Shown piece after piece: positions 48,710-60,779 of a stretch of DNA of 64,000 nt (position 1 is the first letter of the stretch; every line of letters begins with the position of its first letter). The position numbers were made by a program, and so were the translations under genes. The notes under the pieces are model-generated. The model worked only from the letters and a program-made list of their open reading frames with translations. It was not told where the DNA came from and made no database searches. The stretch comes from Haliotis asinina (Eukaryota > Mollusca > Gastropoda > Lepetellida > Haliotidae): positions 14,117,969 through 14,181,968 of the forward strand of contig NC_090288.1 of assembly GCF_037392515.1 (NCBI RefSeq), given 5' to 3'.

Positions 48710-49880
48710 CCCACGAACTCTACCACAACGTCTCTTCTAAGCCTACAGTATTCTACTATGCTAGCAGAGCATGTTCAGCTTGTACCACATCCTCCAAATA
48801 CGCAACAGCATGTTTAAAATATATCGTTTCCTCCAATTCTACCACAGCATCCAGAAGTTCTAAAGCATGTTCCATGTCTATATACCACGAACTGCAAAAT
48901 GTCCACCATTTTTCAAACATTCCTTTTGATGTACTTCATTTCATTCGTAATATCTTCCCAATCAACTGCATCATAAATTTTTACACATAATGTCGGATCC
49001 ATGTTGCGAATATTCCTCCCCTGGGCGCTATGAAGTTTTTGTTTCTTTGTGGCGCCAAGGAAATGTTACATATCTATTACCAGTCTCATCAGTTGACTGT
49101 TTGAAACTCATATTTCAATTTGATACACAGTTTTTGTGTTTGAACAGACTGGCGTCCATGCATACAAAGTACCTGTGTGCGTGACACGCGCCAGACACCA
49201 TGGCAACAGCGGTCCAAAACGCCGTGCGCTCTAAGTCTCCCTTTGCAATGGCACTTGAGAATTGATGCCTTTCATATTTCCTATACACCATTTTTTCGTC
49301 TCTGCAGCAACCCTGACATCTGAAATCAATAACATTAGATTGCATGTTGTTTGATATAACATAACACGTATCCCGTTACAAACTCTATTTCCCAGAGCGG
49401 TGTCAATTATGAACAGACGCTTTCCTATTCCGTTCTTGAGCAAACGAACAAAGTAAAAAAATAATATCCCTGACAGAAACCAGAAGCCAGGAAAATCATT
49501 TATTTGGCGAGAATAATAACACTGTGAATAATTCATCCTTATGTCTTGGGTTGCATATTTCGATCAATTTCCCTGTCACGTGAAAACCCATACAAAATAT
49601 GTGCGTTCATTGTCAGACTGTTCGGAAACAGTCGGACGTGCGCTCTACCGCTGCACATCAAACCAGCGCGTGGACCATCGCAGCGCTTCATTGATCAGTG
49701 GCGGTTTTATGTCAACGCTAGTCGTCACCAAGATAATTCTAGATTCAGGAATCGTGAACTACGATGTCAGGCCGGACAGATCCACGATTCGCCCTCGCTA
49801 TCTCCCAGAACGGAGAACTCTATCAGTAGTTGATAGACAGATGTTCATCCGACTTCCCGAAGAATTGAACCAATAGCCGA
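48710..49880. other. Region upstream of the secreted-protein gene; no confident gene
   Basis: CCAC/ACCACA-rich near 48,720-48,900. Two overlapping open frames at 49,541-49,876 lack recognised domains and lie within 150 bp of the exon below, so they may be promoter or 5' untranslated DNA. Confidence 0.4.
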
Positions 49881-49992
49881 GCGGGACACATCCAGTATTG
49901 ACTAGCGCGCAGAGGTCAGAGTTCACGGCGTGTTGCAGACGATTAACTCGGCTGTGGAATAGAGTGAAGTGCAGTAACGTTTCCTAGGTCGT

Positions 49993-50001
49993 ATGGACTG
50001 A
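49993..50001 (+). promoter_or_regulatory. Minimal upstream open frame (ATG GAC TGA)
   Basis: A two-codon frame 14 nt before the main ATG, if transcribed in the same leader. Short upstream frames commonly dampen translation of the main frame; function here is inferred only. Confidence 0.4.
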
Positions 50002-50015
50002 CAGACACGTGCACC

Positions 50016-50091
50016 ATGGACGCATTTCTGACATTTGGAGTTTCTCTTGTGTTCATATTCTTATCGCTTCGGACAACTGCCCAGTCATCAG
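50016..50091 (+). CDS. First coding exon of a secreted or membrane protein gene (signal peptide)
   Basis: The ATG sits in a near-ideal context (CACCATGG). It encodes MDAFLTFGVSLVFIFLSLRT followed by TAQSS: a short n-region, a 15-residue hydrophobic core and a small-residue cleavage site around TTAQ/SS, which is a textbook signal peptide for the secretory pathway. The exon ends CAG|GTAGGT, a strong splice donor, in phase 1. The mature protein is unknown because the next exon is either far downstream or outside the window. The following 13.9 kb would be the first intron, plausible for a molluscan gene. Confidence 0.65.
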
Positions 50092-51255
50092 GTAGGTGAC
50101 CCTCTTTCTTCGCACACCCATCGTGCGTTCCTTTCGGAAATTGGAGAGGAAACTGAAGCGCCGTGTTAATCGCTAAAAGTTACTGATAGAAAACTGAGTG
50201 ACAGTTAACACAGCTATATTACGACTTTTCTTAAGACTAGTTTCTATCACTGTCGGGCGATCACAGAAGAGACAATGGAAAGCTAAGTGGTTAAAGCGTA
50301 CGCTGTTCACGCCGTTCACTCGGACGCGATCGCTGCCTTCGTAGATCATCTTTTTCTGGTGTTCTGGAGTTTGATAAGGGACGGTTCATAGAATATGGCC
50401 GGGAGGGGTGATAGAGGGGTATTAATTTTGTACGAAGAAATGAAAACATATACTTAAACAAACATTAAGGGAAATAGGGGGTCATTTGCATTATACATAT
50501 TGAAATGAACATGATTCTCCATAAACCCAACACCACGCTCCTCTCTCACACACCTTGGCCATAGGTCGTGAATGGTCTCTAGTGCTGTTATATTCTTCAC
50601 CGTGGGGTAAATCCTTATTCAGTGTCACCAGATTTACATGCTTGCTTACTTCGTCCTTCGATAATTATGTATTTGTGAAAACTTGATATTTACTACTGTT
50701 CAATTGCAACTATTCATTCAAAAACAGTATGTGTAAGGTGTGAAAAATACACTCAAGCAGTTACCTAAATTATTTAGATTGATGACGCCCCGTGATACAG
50801 TATAGATTGATTTAGACGCTAAAGGATAGACATAGTGTTTGTCCTATAATCAGAGAAATTCAAGTCATTCAGAATCCACTTTGTGAGTCTTTATTGTCTC
50901 CAATTGTATGGCGGAGATCAATCAATCAGCCTTTGACTACCCTGATTACAGGCAATGTCTCAATCAGTTTCCCAAATATCACTAATTACAACGCCTGAAG
51001 GTAGATTTGACCTCCAGACCACGAATCATGGCGTTCTGAAAATGTCCACGTATTTCTCAAACATTCAAATAGGGCTTAATTATTTGTAATGGTAGACAAG
51101 TAGCACCGCTCCATCAATTTTCATGGTGTGTGCAGGAAAGGTCTAACAGCCACGGGTTGGTCAGATTTGAGATATGGCTGACCGAGTGTCTTCATACCCC
51201 AAGGGCGCTCAGCCACAGGTGTTCGGGCCTCATTCGATTATTTGCCGACTGTGAT
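50092..51255. other. Presumed intron 1, left part
   Basis: No coding signal. At 50,265-50,385 a decayed family-1 SINE is visible (AAGTGGTTAAAGCG, TTTTTCTGGTGTTC). Confidence 0.45.
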
Positions 51256-51260
51256 ATATA

Positions 51261-52200
51261 CTCCTCACAAAAAGTTAAGCAACGCAAATGTTAAGTCTTA
51301 TTACATTTTCATTTATTGAAATTGCAAACCATGGAATCATGCAATAGAAGATGAAACACGTGTACACACGGTTAAACAAAATGAAATGAAAAATGGTATT
51401 GAGCAATCATGGATGTACAAATGATCAAAAAGCATGCACTCGTGAATCAGTCGTGCAAAACGTGCTGCACTGATGGAGTAAAATGTTAACATTAATCGTC
51501 AAATCAGTGAAGTCAGTGAAGTCAGTGTTCAGTAACGTGTATCACCATCCTGAGCACGAAGACAAGCTTCGACAGGTCTTTGCATTGACCAAACGAGCCA
51601 TTAAAGTTACTGCTGTGGAATGTTCTGCGTTTTTCTCTATAATGCCTATTCAAGTTCATCCAGAGTATGGGGATGAACATCTTGACCCTAAACACGACTT
51701 CCAGTAATGTTCCACGCATGTTCAGTGGAATTACGATCAGCTAACCTTGCAGGGCAGTCCTTATCTGTGATGTGTTGAGCTGAACAACATAATTAACAAC
51801 TCTTTCTCAGGCATTATCATCCATAGACGGGCATTATGATCCACAGACAGGCATTATCATCCATAGACAGGCATTATCATCCATAAATAGGCATTATCAT
51901 CCATAGACAGGCATTATCATCCATAGACGGGCATTATCATCCATAGACGGGCATTATCATCCATAGACAGGCATTATCATCCATAGACAGGCATTATCAT
52001 CCATAGACAGGCATTATCATCCATAGACAGGCATTATCATCCATAGACAGGCATTATCATCCATGAAAATGAGGTTAGGACCCGCTTGTTGTATCGGGCA
52101 GATTGTAGGCAGATTTGCACCGATCGGGTGCACGTGTGAAATGTGGAGCGCATTCATACCACACTGTTTGTATGTTGTTTCTTGTGACAGTTGGTTTCGG
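51261..52200 (-). mobile_element. Dead Tc1/mariner-type DNA transposon
   Basis: On the minus strand the C-terminal half of a transposase is readable in one frame: QQAGPNLIFMDDNA (about 52,057-52,098), then after a minisatellite ADRNSTEHAWN, DVHPHTLDELE, and MQRPVEACLRAQDGDTRY with a stop near 51,533. These match the Tc1/mariner DDN, NPIEHxWD and terminal motifs. Several in-frame stops show it is a pseudogene. The right-hand terminal sequence CTCCTCACAAAAAGTTAAGC at 51,261 next to TA is typical of the group's inverted ends; the opposite end was not found. Confidence 0.75.
51810..52063 (+). repeat. 20-bp minisatellite derived from a transposase motif
   Basis: About 12.7 units of GGCATTATCATCCATAGACA, nearly perfect apart from units 1, 2, 5, 7 and 8. 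The reverse complement CTATGGATGATAATGCC encodes MDDNA, the transposase motif holding a catalytic Asp, and the original single copy is still visible at the array's right edge (52,050-52,070). It is not a CRISPR array: the units are head to tail with no spacers. Confidence 0.95.
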
Positions 52201-52249
52201 GTGATGTTATCAATCTTAGCAAATAAATCAATTTGACGATCACAGTCAT

Positions 52250-52460
52250 TTGATAGGGTTGGGTGGTGGTGACTGGATGGTGGGTAAGGTTAAGTGGTGG
52301 TGACTGAACTGCGGTGACTGTGGAAGGTGGGTAAGGCGAGGTGGTAGTGCCTGTGGGTGGTAGAGGTGATTGGGTGGTGTTGGGTAAGGTGTGGTGGTGG
52401 GTAGCAGTGGGTAGCTGTGGCTAGGTGCGTGTGACTTGTGGTGGTGCTGAGTGTGGATGG
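52250..52460 (+). repeat. G-rich GGTGGT tract
   Basis: Repeated GGGTGGTGGTGACTG, GGTGGGTAAGG and similar. Many GG/GGG runs in close series could fold as G-quadruplexes on this strand. A C-rich stretch (52,525-52,580) follows. Confidence 0.75.
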
Positions 52461-52580
52461 CAAGACAGGATAAGGTGTTGGGAGGATTGAGTTATATCCT
52501 CCAAATGAATCCTATTTTGTTGACCCCTCCCTTCTCGTTACCGTTTATTTCACCCCACCCCCCACCCCAACCTCCACGAA

Positions 52581-54700
52581 TCCCTCACCTCAATGGTGTT
52601 CTAATGAATAACATACTTGATTGTATACTGTCATATCTCCTCTCCCGATCCTTACCCCGAACCTATTTCCGTATAGATGTGATATTCCAGTCACCCCCTC
52701 TCACTGTTATTTTTTCATGTCCCGGCCCTTCCCTCACAATATTAAACAAGCATCTTGTGAGATTTGTTTGCTTTGCAAGTTGTTTCCATGTCATTCCATG
52801 TGCAACCAAACATATTATACTCGATTGCCTTGCTCTAGAACACAATACACCATTGATATCGCGCCTACATGGTACAAAACAATTCCAATGAAATATCTCC
52901 TATCACCTTAGATTTACCTGTGTTGCGATGCGGCTTCGCTATATCAGTAATGCTGCACTGCCTCCACACAGAGCCCAGTCCCCTCGAGGTTCATGCTTGA
53001 AGTATTGAAAACTCTCAAATGACATCTGAAACCGAATCCCTGTTTGAAACATGAATATTTTACTACAGTCGGAAGATGAGGATGGCGATGAAGGGGAGCT
53101 GTCTCACCGATGGAGGTTGCATATCAATCACGAACCAGTGATCTCAGAGTCAGAATCAGTCGCCGCTGGCTTTCATATTTCATCCTGTTTCAGTCAGTAA
53201 AATTTGCTCTTAAGGATTCATATACCCGATGCATTTTGATTATCCCGTGAGTGATCTCGCCGTTCAATAATGATATTTACCAGAGGATGGCAATATAGTA
53301 ACAGGATAATGAAGTATGCGACCTCAGTAAGACACTTAGTATTTATCGGTATCTGCGGCTAACACTATTGTAAATCAAATGTTCGTCAAATTACTCTTGG
53401 AATAAATCCAATTACTTTCGGGTCGGGACTGAAAATATTTTTACTTACTATTATTACTATTATTAGTTACTAGTATCGGTCTGGAGGATATATGTGTTGT
53501 TGTGGAGGCTAGAGACGATTTTGAGTGGAATTCTGCAGAATTCTGCAGAGAGCCATTTTGCAGTATTCACGTTTGATTGTAGTCATTTAAAACCTACTTA
53601 ATTTGTCTGCTGACACCAATTGCAAGGAACAGATAACTCCAGCAGTGTCAGATTTCTCTTTTGTCTTATCACTCTTATGTTCACCAGCGACACTAATTAT
53701 AACGTCTGAACGTAGGCTCTGACACAGTGTCTTCTTCAATGCATTTTGTAGTTGTACAACTGAAATATAACTTGGTATGTTCTTATAGAAAGTCAGGGTT
53801 TTCCGACTGGGGTGATTAAATGTCAGCCGTCACACGATTTCTAGCCTTACATTTGACTTTTAAAGTCTCAATCACTTAAAAAAAATATATAATTGTTTCT
53901 GAATATGGTTACAATTGTTGGAACTGCTATAAATACTCAGCGATGGTGGTTATCTAAGAATACAGATTGTTTTTTCATAAAGCTACAGATATAATTCAGA
54001 CCCGACTAAACAAGCAAGTCACGAAAAATACAGCCATGCAAATGGTTCATGGTAATAATGCAGAGAAACGCTATAGGCTAATTCCTCTCGCAATGAATAT
54101 GCCGTCCCTGTCGTCGCCGTTAGTATAGTTATTGTACGTGTTGATGTATTAATAATGTGTCAACGTCATCGTCGTATACTGCATTCCCCTGCGACATCGG
54201 CAGAACAACAGATCCCGACATAGAAGTCCGACAGAACACTACTGTCAGAGACTAATCGAGCTTCCCGTCATATGCGCAAGGCGCATTTCCTCGCCCGGGC
54301 AATCATTCCCTTCAATAATCATGTCTCTCAGGGCGGTGAATATCTTGATTGACTTATTAATTATCTCTGACAAGTCTTTCTGTAGATGCGTTCAGACACG
54401 AACGAACATTGAACTCTACGGAGGCTGTTTTTTATCCATAATTGATACGGTTAATTGGCAATCTGAATAGGAAATGTATGTAGCTCTACAAAACCCGGTG
54501 TAAATATGTCACAACGGATGAAAGTGATTTGTTGATAAGATTTACTAGGAAGGTCATTGCTGGTATTCATTTTGATCTGAATGTACGTTGACGAGCAAAC
54601 GGACAAAAATTGGTAGATAGAACTAGGTATGTACTCTTGTTAGTGAACTTTATGGAGTCGTCATGCAAAAACATCGCTCAGTATTCATTGTGTTCGTCAG
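52581..54700. other. Presumed intron, no gene seen
   Basis: Unremarkable sequence. A direct repeat GAATTCTGCA occurs twice at 53,530-53,548. Open frames at 52,451-52,911 are in C-rich DNA and lack features. Confidence 0.5.
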
Positions 54701-54701
54701 A

Positions 54702-54882
54702 ACGTGAGTGAGTTCAGTTTTACGCCGCTTTTATCTATATTCAAGCAATACAGAAAGGGGTTTCACACATGTTACCCATGTGGGAATCCAACCCAGGTCA
54801 ACACAATGTTTTGTGTCTCCACCGGGATTCGAATCCGTGAAAGGCCTGCATGCTAACCGCTACACCACTGTGCTCCACAATG
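54702..54882 (-). mobile_element. tRNA-headed SINE, family 1, with different head
   Basis: Minus strand: GAGCACAGTGGTGTAGCGGT, CGGATTCGAATCCCGGTGG, then GGGTTGGATTCCCACATGGG, ending AAAGCGGCGTAAAACTGAAC and TCACTCAC. It seems to carry a second, better tRNA-like head in front of the usual body. Confidence 0.8.
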
Positions 54883-55189
54883 AAACACCAGTTGCTATTA
54901 ACCATTAACAGTAGGCCATTGCACACCATGACAATCTAGGACAACGGTCGCTGGTACAAATCCATTAGACTCTTAACGATATCCCGACGGAGAAATATCC
55001 CATAATGCTGTATTCTGTATGTGTAGTTCCGGTACTCGCGTGTAATCCTGCTGACTAACAGCACGATCGGTCCAATCAGCTCTTGCTCTTCAAGCTCCAT
55101 GTCACACAGATAAAACGCTAATCCCAACGTTCTCCTGTGCCGATCAAAGAGACAATAGCATGCAAGGTCAGTAGGACTTTTAATGAAAT

Positions 55190-55660
55190 ATTGATGTGAT
55201 TATGAGAGTGAGTGAGTGGTTGAGTGAACAGGATGACGACTGAATGAGTGAGCGACCGAGGTAGTGAATGACCGAGGCCTGTGCATCCAAGGCATCAGTT
55301 TTATTAACATTGTGCTGACTGCACTTTATACAGTGATTGATTGAGTGAGTGGGTGAGTGAGTGAGTGAATGAGAGAAACCAATGCATGCGTCATTCAAAC
55401 GTTTCATCAAATCGTGCTGAATGCACTAATTATACAAGTGAGTGAGCGAATGAGAGTAAATCAAACGTATGCTCACAGAGTCATCCAGACATGTATGAGT
55501 GACTTTGTGAGTGAGTCGCTGAATGGCACCTGAGGACAAAGTGACATCCCCACGTGAACTGGGTGAGTGAATGAGGCCAAAAATTGCAATGTCGTTAAGC
55601 CTTCTAATTTTGTTGCTTAAAAGTGATTAAGTGAATGAGTGAGACCGTTGCATGCTTGCA
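55190..55660 (+). repeat. GTGA/GAGTGAATG-type degenerate simple repeat
   Basis: Runs such as GTGAGTGAGTGGTTGAGTG, GAGTGAGTGGGTGAGTGAGT and GAATGAGTGAG recur over about 470 bp separated by unique stretches. Possibly grown from the ACTCACTC tails of minus-strand SINEs. Confidence 0.7.
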
Positions 55661-56680
55661 AAGTACCAAAGACATCTTAGTCTTACAAGTGAGTGATTAT
55701 TTTCCCTCTTTGGTAATATTTTAGCAGGACTGTAGAGGTGCATCCCGGTCCTAATCGTCTTTTTCCACAAAACAATCCGGGCATCGACTGTGTTTGTTTG
55801 AAAATCAACAAAGACGGACATGCTTCTCAAGACAATAAAGTGGCCATAATGTTTTATTCAAACCCATCAGTTTATCCTGGCATGGCAAGGGCGCACATCC
55901 TATCTCAGCCATTACGTCCTCTGGGTATTTCATGCTCTAGAGGATAGGGAAATCAATCTTAGGACACTGAATTGAAAGTTTTTTTAATATTGCTCAGAAA
56001 TTTCGGAGACGCAAGAAATTTGCATGTCAGACAGAAATATTATACCAGCTTTTTATATATCTATGCTCTTGGGTGAAAGGTGATTGTTTTCGTTATATTT
56101 TACAATGTCACTGAAAGGTCTATGTCATAACATCCTTATGGAAAATGAAATTTGTTCGATATATGCACATTTCCTGAAGGGTTACCATGGATACCGCTAA
56201 GGGACGCAATTGAAGTGTTTTTAGAACAAACCAATATGCAATACATGTATAGTAAAATCCGTCCGTAATGTATTCATTTACGACGATTTACGACGGGTTC
56301 CGATTTTAGTTTCACGGATATTACGATTCATGGTTTGTCAGAAGAGGTACCATAAAATGTTCCTTGGTTTCACCAAAAGAATATTATCTTTGTACTCATG
56401 GGTTTCATCAAAGAAGAATCATAAAAATGCTTTTGGGTTTCACGAAAGAAGCAACTCCTATACCTTTGGCATGCACCTGAGTAGCACCCTTGGTGGACGT
56501 CCTGTACAGCTCCCGGCTTTGTTCCAGCATCAGTCTGACACGCAGTGGTATAAAAGAAATTATTATGAATCAAGGATAGAATCGACTCACACAATGTTCA
56601 TTGTCAACACAGCAGCGTCTTGTTTTTCATTGATGGTTCACACACGACTCTGCCTGTCGTAAAATCCGTCTAACGGGATC
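55661..56680. other. No gene seen
   Basis: A short local repeat, GGTTTCA(C/T)..AAAGAA followed by AT-rich sequence, occurs about three times between 56,365 and 56,455. Nothing else stands out. Confidence 0.4.
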
Positions 56681-56682
56681 GC

Positions 56683-56815
56683 GTGGTCAGGTTCGCTGAC
56701 TTGTTTGTCACATGTCATCGGTTCCCAGTTGCGGAGAGCGATGTTCATGCCGTTGACCACTGGACATAGCTGGAATATTGCTGAGTGCGGCGTAAAACTA
56801 GACTCACTCACCCAT
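56683..56815 (+). mobile_element. SINE, family 2
   Basis: GCGTGGTCAGGTTCGCTGAC, TTGTTTGTCACATGTCATCG, GTTGCGGAGAGCGATGTTC, then a fused tail ATAGCTGGAATATTGCTGAG, GCGGCGTAAAAC, ACTCACTCACC. Confidence 0.85.
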
Positions 56816-56857
56816 TGATGGTTCGTTTTGAACTGACAAACTCTCAAAGGTCCCGAT

Positions 56858-56945
56858 GGGGCTGTGGGGTAGCCCAGTGGTTAAAAGGTCCGGGTTCCAT
56901 TCCCACAATGGTACAAAGTGGCGTAAAACATAACTCACTCATCCA
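56858..56945 (+). mobile_element. tRNA-headed SINE, family 1, internally deleted
   Basis: GGGTAGCCCAGTGGTTAAAAGG, GGGTTCCATTCCCACAATGG, then directly GTGGCGTAAAACATAACTCAC; the middle is missing. Confidence 0.8.
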
Positions 56946-57385
56946 TGGCAGGTGGATATCAGAAGGTCATCGTGGTATGATACGTGTATATACTCACTCC
57001 CTTTGTGCTGGCTACACAAATACGACTGTATTGTGTCATAGTCAGTGCGTCTCCACTCCCTCGTTGTACTTGAAAGAACAGGTCCTTAGTGTGGTTCTGG
57101 CAGAGTTTGGTCACGCTATGGTAGAATTGCTCCTTGTGTACTCATGTGACGCGCCTCTTGATGAACTCCTCGCGCGCCTCTTGAAAAGACTTCTGTGCAT
57201 TACTTGATGAAGCCCTGCCCGTTTTACACTGTATTGGACGTTAAAACTAACATTTTTGACCGTGATCAAACTGTCCGTGACGCAAAAAGAACATGGCTTA
57301 TTAGTATTTTTACAATAAGACCTATTTATTAATAGCAGTCTCTGATTAGTCATTTATAGTTTAGATGAGGGACTGTACATCTAAC

Positions 57386-57620
57386 CATGCACCCGTGAAG
57401 ATATGAGTTAAAATTGGTCGGAATTTGTTTCAGAGCATATACTAGGTAACATTCTGCTTTTGCACTGACTTTAGATATTCAGCAACACATGCTAGCAAGA
57501 AGCGACACATGGGATCGGTAGGACACGCTCGCTGACTTGGTTTATGCATATTATCGCCAATTGTTGATGCTCATGACATCAATCACTGGGCTTTGTGTGT
57601 CTAACTTGCAGACAGCCGTT
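57386..57620 (+). mobile_element. SINE, family 2, worn
   Basis: CCCGTGAAGATATGAGTTAA, GCGACACATGGGATCGGTAG, ACGCTCGCTGACTTGG, TTGATGCTCATGACATCAAT, CACTGGG. The tail is degraded. Confidence 0.65.
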
Positions 57621-58018
57621 ATCAAGCAGGAACAGAAGTGCGGCATTAAATTACAGGCAACAACTACTATAAGTTTGCATGTGCTATGGCTCATTGTTTT
57701 TCTGTGACTTTCTCCGACTGTGTTCCACATCAATACTACAAGGTATCTAAATAGATACATTCAGTCAAAAAGGAAGTGGCATATCATACCGGAAGCTCGA
57801 CAAATCATCTTAATCAGAAAAGCTAAATATGAACTGATGTACAAATTGTCAATGCAGAGTGGACAAGAGTAAAGATGAACTCCATCTTCAAACCCTTTCT
57901 AACATTGACAACATTTCATAACAACGCATCGACCAAAGCACAGATTTATTTCTTTTACTCAACATCGCGTAATTCGCATTCCTCTCCCAAAACTGTGTTC
58001 ATTCTCGCCTTACAGAAT

Positions 58019-58155
58019 ATGATGTTTGGTTGATGACCGTGACGTCGAAACAAAGTCGCACCAATACAACGTTTACTTACACTCGTTTAACTTTCCAGCA
58101 AATGTAGTTAAAGTCACTAGAGAAACCGTATCGACCTGGCTGCTGGATTCTGACG
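58019..58155 (+). repeat. Duplicated block with CRE-like TGACGTC, first copy
   Basis: GGTTGATGACCGTGACGTCG, AAACAAAGTCGCACCAATAC, AACGTTTACTTACACTCGTT and GTATCGACCTGGCTGCTGGA recur at 60,780-60,912 at roughly 90% identity. TGACGTC is the core of a CREB-type site. Confidence 0.85.
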
Positions 58156-60495
58156 ATCGTTGTCGTCTTTGTGCACGCGTTTAGTTTTATCCAGATTCGA
58201 TTATCTTACTCATTCACGATGCTTTGAATACAATCACAGTCTCAAAGCTTTGTTAAAGGTAACTGATCAAATATTTTCCCTCAATAAACTAATACGACAT
58301 GGCACGGCGTGATGAAGCTTAGCCCGGGTCCAGTAGCCTTAGTAGGTTCAGTAGCTCTCCTCATCTCAACGTTTCCGGTCTAAATCTGTGATGGCGTTTC
58401 TACTCAAACTAGCTTAATAGATAATTGTAAGTTCCCTTAACGAGCTATCGGCCTGAATGGCAGTGCATGCGGGTAAGGTATTCCTAGGCTTTGGCTTGGG
58501 TAGCATTGTCATTACTGACAGAAACCTACAGACCCTTGTTTTATCCAATGACTAATCAATGCCAATGCCCTTCGCTCGGGGTAATATAGACGGTGTTTGT
58601 CTTTATGGCTTTCATGCATCAGGGTTTAGTAGACGGTCTAGACAAAAGAGCTGTTTAACCAGAATACGGACCGTAGGTATGCCAACAGCAATTCCGTATA
58701 ATTAGGTCTTTTGTGGGATGGCGTTCGAAAAGAGTATCCGAAAAATTGCACTTTCTTGTTTGATTATTGATTTCGATATCGACGGTTCTGAGCTGTTGGG
58801 TCTATATCGACGGTTCTGAGCTGTTGGGTCTATATGTATCTAAGCAACGAAAGATATCAGGGTCACGATTCACAAAGCGTTCGTGACGTTACGACCTGTC
58901 GTAAGTCTATAGTTTGTCATGGGCTTACGAATGTCGTAGCTCTTTTTGTGGATCGGGACTGTTCTCTGTTCTCTTTAGGCTTTAGACACGGGTGACTCCG
59001 CAGTGTGTAGCAACGCATGGATAGTTACGGCCCTTAGAGAGCTACGTCCCAATGATCTTTAGGTCGAATCTCAGATTCGGCGCGGTTCTTTGCAAAATAA
59101 CTTGATTGGAGAAATTCAGTAATGAGGTATACATATTAGAGATCCTCAAATTTATCACGTAAACATGAATAACGAAATGATAGATAAATCGAAATGGATA
59201 AGTCGAACTGTTTCAGGTCACGGCCATTTCTAATAGAAATGCGTGTAATGAACTTCGGTTGTAACGCATTAAACATTAGTGATCTTTGATTTCGATACAT
59301 CCGTTGTTCACAGCATGTTCGAGTGTGGCGCGTGCTCCTGTATAATAAATCTAAGTTGTTAACTTATCACAAGATGAATACGGTCTCAGGGCTCCAGATA
59401 AGGGCCGTTTCAGCGTATGTACGGATAAAAAATATGCAAGAAACGGTAGGAAATACTTGACAAAACGTAGCAGATCCGCACCACAGCAATGGTGTACGAT
59501 CTCAAAATCGTTTACAGAGTCTGGCGTATTTCAAGCACTGTCCCATATTTTATTTACGTTATGGCGACACATTGTGGTTTCCCTTGTCGTGTTTTGGGAA
59601 TCGTACCGCAGCGAATTATCGCGGTTGAATTTCATTGGTCAAAACTGCACACGGTCAAAACTGTAAACATAGCGGCACAGAAACAAATGACAAGTTTCTT
59701 TCAGAAACTAGACTGCCTCGACGTCTTATAAACGGTCAAGTAATCAAATTGCTGTACGAATAACGAACAAACTTCTACTCGTTCCTCGTGTCGTAGTCAC
59801 ATTCCATTAAATCTTATTTAATTTCCTAAATGTACTCTAAAGTTTTTCCATTACTCTCGTATTGAAAAAAATAAGGAGTGACTACTCCTGATGTTGAAAA
59901 ATTATCCCGTGCCCTGCTGGTTTGATGTTACCCCTCTGAGGCCAAGTGTTTGAAGTCTTACTAGCCGCTGTGTATATCGAATACCAGCATAAAAAGTCGA
60001 ACTGAGATTGGAATTCTAAACGTTTGTATGTCATGTTATTGCCAGGTGTATGTTTTGTGCGTCACGAACATCTGTTCTTCTTTGACATTACCGGACGTTG
60101 TCTCGTTGTAATGAGAGTAGACTGTCATTATGAAACGTCTGTTGTCATGACAACGGGGCATATAGTTTGCAACTGTAAACCGCTGCAACAGGGTACATGA
60201 AAGTTATCAAATGTCGATTAATTTATATCATGTAGTATGCATGTAAATGAGATCGCGGTTGTTGATGGAAAATACGCTACCTGTCGAGCGGACTTTACCA
60301 CCTTCTTGAAACGTATGACCATGGTTCATAATCGCAGGGAAACTGAGATTGCACGAGTTGTGAAATGGTGTTTGTTGTGGGCTTTAAGGTTGTTTCAGTT
60401 AAAAAAAAAACCATGGTGAAAGCAATGCTTAGAGTTGGCTTACAGAGATAACATGCTCAAACATAGTATGATGACACCCATCCCTCTAAACAGTT
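58156..60495. other. No gene seen
   Basis: At 58,777-58,832 a 28-bp unit (TATCGACGGTTCTGAGCTGT plus 8 bases) is perfectly doubled. Open frames at 59,457-59,731 and 60,237-60,419 lack support. Confidence 0.45.
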
Positions 60496-60645
60496 AGGGT
60501 AACAACAAGTACCTTGTTTAACTGTGGGATTGAACAGATTTTTTCCGATCCGCAAGACGGTATACACTGACTTGGTTATCGGATCTCAGTTGCGTAGATC
60601 GATGCTCATGCTGTTGATCACGGGATTGTCTGGTCTACTCGATAC
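60496..60645 (+). mobile_element. SINE, family 2, worn
   Basis: TTTTCCGATCCGCAAGACGG, CACTGACTTGGTTATCG, GTTGCGTAGATCGATGCTCA, TGCTGTTGATCACGGGATTG, TCTGGTC. Like the first copy of the CRE-like block, the second copy is preceded by a family-2 SINE. Confidence 0.7.
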
Positions 60646-60779
60646 GTTCCTTCTCTAACAGCAACAGCAATTGGCGACAACGAACACCACATATCTACAT
60701 CCCATTTATGCGACATCACGTAATTCTGTCCAAATATATATCTTCCCCGCCCTCATTGGTCGCATAACGACATATTATG

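Noticed and set aside
49541-49876. Overlapping 95- and 111-codon frames upstream of the signal-peptide exon
   Set aside because: No recognisable domain, two frames open at once, no splice or start context support.
51810-52063. Possible CRISPR-like array of 20-bp repeats
   Set aside because: Units are head to tail with no spacers, in eukaryotic DNA, and derive from a transposase motif.
54780-54882. A functional tRNA gene
   Set aside because: Pol III boxes are present, but they belong to a SINE head continuing into a SINE body; no clean acceptor stem.
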